Origin: Sulfobacillus benefaciens
Lineage (GTDB): Bacteria > Bacillota > Sulfobacillia > Sulfobacillales > Sulfobacillaceae
NCBI GenBank assembly: GCA_003023695.1
Contig: PXYW01000016.1
Coordinates: forward strand, 1,462 to 56,097
DNA length: 54,636 bases
Direction of reading: 5' to 3'
In this document: positions 52,775-54,636 of the stretch, in pieces
How positions within the stretch are numbered: position 1 is the first letter of the stretch
Layout of the letters: each line of letters begins with the position of its first letter
Made by a program: the position numbers and the translations under genes
Notes under the pieces: model-generated
Seen by the model: the letters and a program-made list of their open reading frames with translations, nothing else
What the model was told of the DNA's origin: nothing
The model's database searches: none

Positions 52775-53218
52775 GTGGAACTGGCGGATCTGTATTATGT
52801 GGCGCGGCGTGCATGGCTGGAATCCTGTGTGGTTTCTCCAGAGGCATCTTATGCAGTCCCTGTGTATGAACGGATAGTGATGCGAGAAATCGGGGAAAAC
52901 CCGGGACACAGCATTCGGGGGATCGCCCGAACTTTGGGGTTGCCGCAAAGTATGGTGTCAAAAGCCGTCAAGCACGGCATCGGTCAAGGGCAGATCTATC
53001 GCGTGACGGATTCCCGTGATCGACGCCTTTCTCGCCTGGAACCGTCCGCGAAATGGGCCCAAACCTTGGCTACGGCTTTGACCATATCGGAATCCGACGT
53101 CTGGCACCAGTTATTCGGCACATCGCTATCGGAAACAGACGGGACCGCACTCCATCAGGCCTTCACCCAATTGCATCAATTTTTCAAATCGCAAGAAACT
53201 GAGGCACGGCGGCAATGA
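52775..53218 (+). CDS. MarR family transcriptional regulator
   Basis: 147 residues. The winged helix reads YERIVMREIGENPGHSIRGI then ARTLGLPQSMVSKAVKHGIG, with a wing of basic residues (RVTDSRDRRLSRLEPS), typical of MarR proteins; flanking helices give the dimer. GTG 52775 has AAGGAGG 7 bases upstream. The stop overlaps the next ATG by 4 bases, so it is co-expressed with, and may regulate, the methyltransferase-like gene. Confidence 0.88.
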   Translation: MELADLYYVARRAWLESCVVSPEASYAVPVYERIVMREIGENPGHSIRGIARTLGLPQSMVSKAVKHGIGQGQIYRVTDSRDRRLSRLEPSAKWAQTLATALTISESDVWHQLFGTSLSETDGTALHQAFTQLHQFFKSQETEARRQ

Positions 53219-53775
53219 TCACGTCTATCGTTAACAGCCTGTTGCTCATTTGGCTGATCCTTGATGTCATTGCTATCATGCGCCATCGTTTACCGTCCAC
53301 TCCCGACCAAGACAAAGGGAGTTTTCGGGTGATTTGGATTACCGTCGCCGCTGCTTTTCTGCTCTCCGATACCATAGGGTTTTGGGGACGGGTATGGAAT
53401 CCTCCCATCCCGATAGGGTTAAGAATGACGGGAATCGCCCTAGTAGTTCTTGGCATCATCTTTCGCCAATACTCCATTCGGGTGTTAGGTCGGTATTTTA
53501 CCCCACAGGTCGCCATTCAAGATCAACACGTCTTGATCCGTCGCGGTCCGTATCGCTGGCTTCGGCATCCTTCTTATACCGGAGCATGGATTGCATTTAT
53601 TGGGGTAGGCTTGTCGTCTCATGGCGTCCTAGTGTTATTAATGTTCACTGTCATTCCCTTCATGGGTTTGTTGTATCGCATTCATGTGGAAGAAGAGGCT
53701 CTGCGCCAAGCATTGGGAACTGCCTATGACGACTATGCGAAGAGCACGTGGCGTCTCATTCCGTTTGTCTATTAA
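53215..53775 (+). CDS. Isoprenylcysteine carboxyl methyltransferase (ICMT/PEMT) family membrane protein
   Basis: 186 residues with four to five membrane helices. The C-terminal block GPYRWLRHPSYTGAWIAF, followed by RIHVEEEALRQALGTAYDDY and TWRLIPFVY, is the signature of the ICMT/phospholipid methyltransferase superfamily, with the RHPSY and EE residues involved in SAM binding. The bacterial substrate is unknown; a lipid or small hydrophobic molecule is likely. Coupled to the MarR gene. Confidence 0.9.
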   Translation: MITSIVNSLLLIWLILDVIAIMRHRLPSTPDQDKGSFRVIWITVAAAFLLSDTIGFWGRVWNPPIPIGLRMTGIALVVLGIIFRQYSIRVLGRYFTPQVAIQDQHVLIRRGPYRWLRHPSYTGAWIAFIGVGLSSHGVLVLLMFTVIPFMGLLYRIHVEEEALRQALGTAYDDYAKSTWRLIPFVY

Positions 53776-53871
53776 GCAGCACCGAGACTACGTTCCTGAT
53801 TGATCACAGACTCTTCTTATCTATCCGGGATTGGAAGGGATATAGGCAACCCGCAATGAATGATATGGCGA

Positions 53872-54366
53872 TTAGTATCTACCGCTGAAGCGATAACTCC
53901 GAAAGCTGGCATCCATAGCGTCAATGAGATAATCAAAAGATTGTTCGATATCCAGTGGGATACCGAAGGCACCGGTAGTCTCGAGGGTGACAAATCCATG
54001 CAAAGCGGCACGTAATAAACGAACATCATAAGTGGCTTCCTCTCCCGTTCGGCCATAAGTTGCCAGCATGTCATATATTGGGCGCAGCGTCCGGTCACTA
54101 AGTTGTTGGAGTTCATGATCTTGGGGGATATGTGCGTCATGGATCGCGGCATACCGCCCTGGATATGCCTTTGCAAAGTGCCGGTATGCCTTGGCCATAT
54201 GACTCAACGCATCACGTTGGGCACGTCCCGTTGCAGCATCTTTCAATACGTTCCCTAGATCTTGAAGGCCCTGCTTCGCGATTTCATTTTGGATCCATGC
54301 CAACGATGACACGTGTTTATACAGACTGGGCACGGCGACGCCGAAAGAACGGGCTAAAGTGGCCAT
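53872..54366 (-). CDS. TetR family regulator (WHG C-terminal domain), N-terminus disrupted
   Basis: The frame encodes the second half of the HTH (SMATLARSFGVAVPSLYKHV) and a WHG-type C-terminal domain (HMAKAYRHFAKAYPGRYAA and ALHGFVTLETTGAFG). The first HTH helix VLDQALRWVDKYGYENL is readable in the same frame upstream (to about 54440) but no in-frame ATG, GTG or TTG exists before it. A TTG with AAAGGAGT upstream near 54450 is one base out of frame. Either the gene is frameshifted just after its start, or a shortened protein is made from ATG 54366. It follows an alpha/beta hydrolase gene in the same direction. Confidence 0.75.
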   Translation of the reverse strand: MATLARSFGVAVPSLYKHVSSLAWIQNEIAKQGLQDLGNVLKDAATGRAQRDALSHMAKAYRHFAKAYPGRYAAIHDAHIPQDHELQQLSDRTLRPIYDMLATYGRTGEEATYDVRLLRAALHGFVTLETTGAFGIPLDIEQSFDYLIDAMDASFRSYRFSGRY

Positions 54367-54401
54367 GCTTAAATTCTCATACCCATATTTATCGACCCAT
54401 C

Positions 54402-54636
54402 TTAATGCCTGATCGAGAACTTTGTTTGAACTTGGATTAGCGCGGCAAGGCCAGACTCCTTTAAAAACGTTAAAACAGTGGGCCTCACGACTTCAGGATA
54501 CTCGGCTAGGGGGTAGTGACCCGCGTTGGGCACGATGAAGGCGCGTCCAGACAGTCGGTCGGCGATGAGTTGCACCTCGGCTTCGGGATGCGGGAAGTCC
54601 GGATCTTTGGCTCCCATTACCACCAAGGCCGGTACC
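54402..54636 (-). CDS. Alpha/beta hydrolase, C-terminal part (cut by right edge)
   Basis: Only the last about 78 residues are in the window: VPALVVMGAKDPDFPHPEAE carries the catalytic acid and IVPNAGHYPLAEYPEVV the catalytic histidine of an alpha/beta hydrolase, followed by the terminal helix. The nucleophile elbow lies beyond the edge. The stop lies near the disrupted start of the TetR gene, so the two were probably one operon. Substrate unknown. Confidence 0.8.
   Translation of the reverse strand, partial: VPALVVMGAKDPDFPHPEAEVQLIADRLSGRAFIVPNAGHYPLAEYPEVVRPTVLTFLKESGLAALIQVQTKFSIRH

Noticed and set aside
1..54636. CRISPR arrays, tRNA or rRNA genes, prophage
   Set aside because: No regularly spaced repeats, no cloverleaf or rRNA sequence and no phage structural genes were recognised by eye.

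Overview
The window looks like the chromosome of a Gram-positive, moderate-GC (about 50%) bacterium. Strong AGGAGG-type ribosome binding sites, frequent GTG/TTG starts, sigma-A-like promoters and the gene content suggest a Sulfobacillus-like acidophilic Firmicute; the genus is an inference, not shown by any marker gene. No rRNA, tRNA or CRISPR array was found. The window is a mosaic of sugar, lipid and aromatic catabolic modules separated by decayed mobile-element and defence-gene debris.

Left part (1-8.9 kb, minus strand): a LacI-type regulator, a GH35-like beta-galactosidase and a five-gene Opp/Dpp-type ABC importer (binding lipoprotein, two permeases, two ATPases, the last cut by the window edge). 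A near-consensus promoter with a GAAACGTTTC palindrome at the start of transcription precedes the glycosidase. This is an oligosaccharide uptake and hydrolysis operon. Divergently, 9.0-12.1 kb (plus) holds an SCP-2-like protein, a zinc alcohol dehydrogenase and an aldehyde dehydrogenase, ending before a strong terminator. The 12.1-13.8 kb gap contains a decayed IS3-family transposase and a possible 27-residue membrane peptide gene.

13.8-23.5 kb: a VKOR-like protein (plus), then a minus-strand module of an alkyl-DHAP-synthase-like flavoprotein, a GlpD-like glycerol-3-phosphate dehydrogenase that has lost its FAD motif through an apparent repeat-mediated deletion, a PHP-domain phosphoesterase, a GH38 alpha-mannosidase, an MFS sugar-type transporter and a small conserved protein. 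The set suggests use of a mannosylated glycerophosphate compound.

24-37 kb: an MFS efflux gene behind a leader peptide, an SD-sequestering pairing and an intrinsic terminator (an attenuator-like leader); a diverged PduO-type adenosyltransferase; a solitary D12 adenine methylase; a zinc-ribbon protein; an acyl-CoA synthetase; a SoxB-like metallophosphatase without other sox genes; a TetR/YhgE pair with two TetR-like operators; YjdF with a probable regulatory leader; and a membrane protein.

37.7-49.7 kb (plus): the most striking block, a 12-kb aromatic-degradation operon. It encodes an ACS-type MFS importer, Rieske dioxygenase alpha and beta subunits, a cis-dihydrodiol dehydrogenase, an extradiol dioxygenase, a cupin, a meta-cleavage hydrolase, an IclR regulator, then a second SDR, a ThDP-dependent enzyme, an aldehyde dehydrogenase and an aspartate-dehydrogenase-like protein. 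The usual lower meta pathway (hydratase, aldolase, acylating acetaldehyde dehydrogenase) and the dioxygenase electron-transfer proteins are absent, so the lower half may be an undescribed route.

49.7-54.6 kb: a decayed DDE transposase, a broken AbiEii-like nucleotidyltransferase with its small partner, a PH-like hypothetical protein, a MarR/isoprenylcysteine-methyltransferase-like pair, a TetR regulator with a disrupted start, and the end of an alpha/beta hydrolase.
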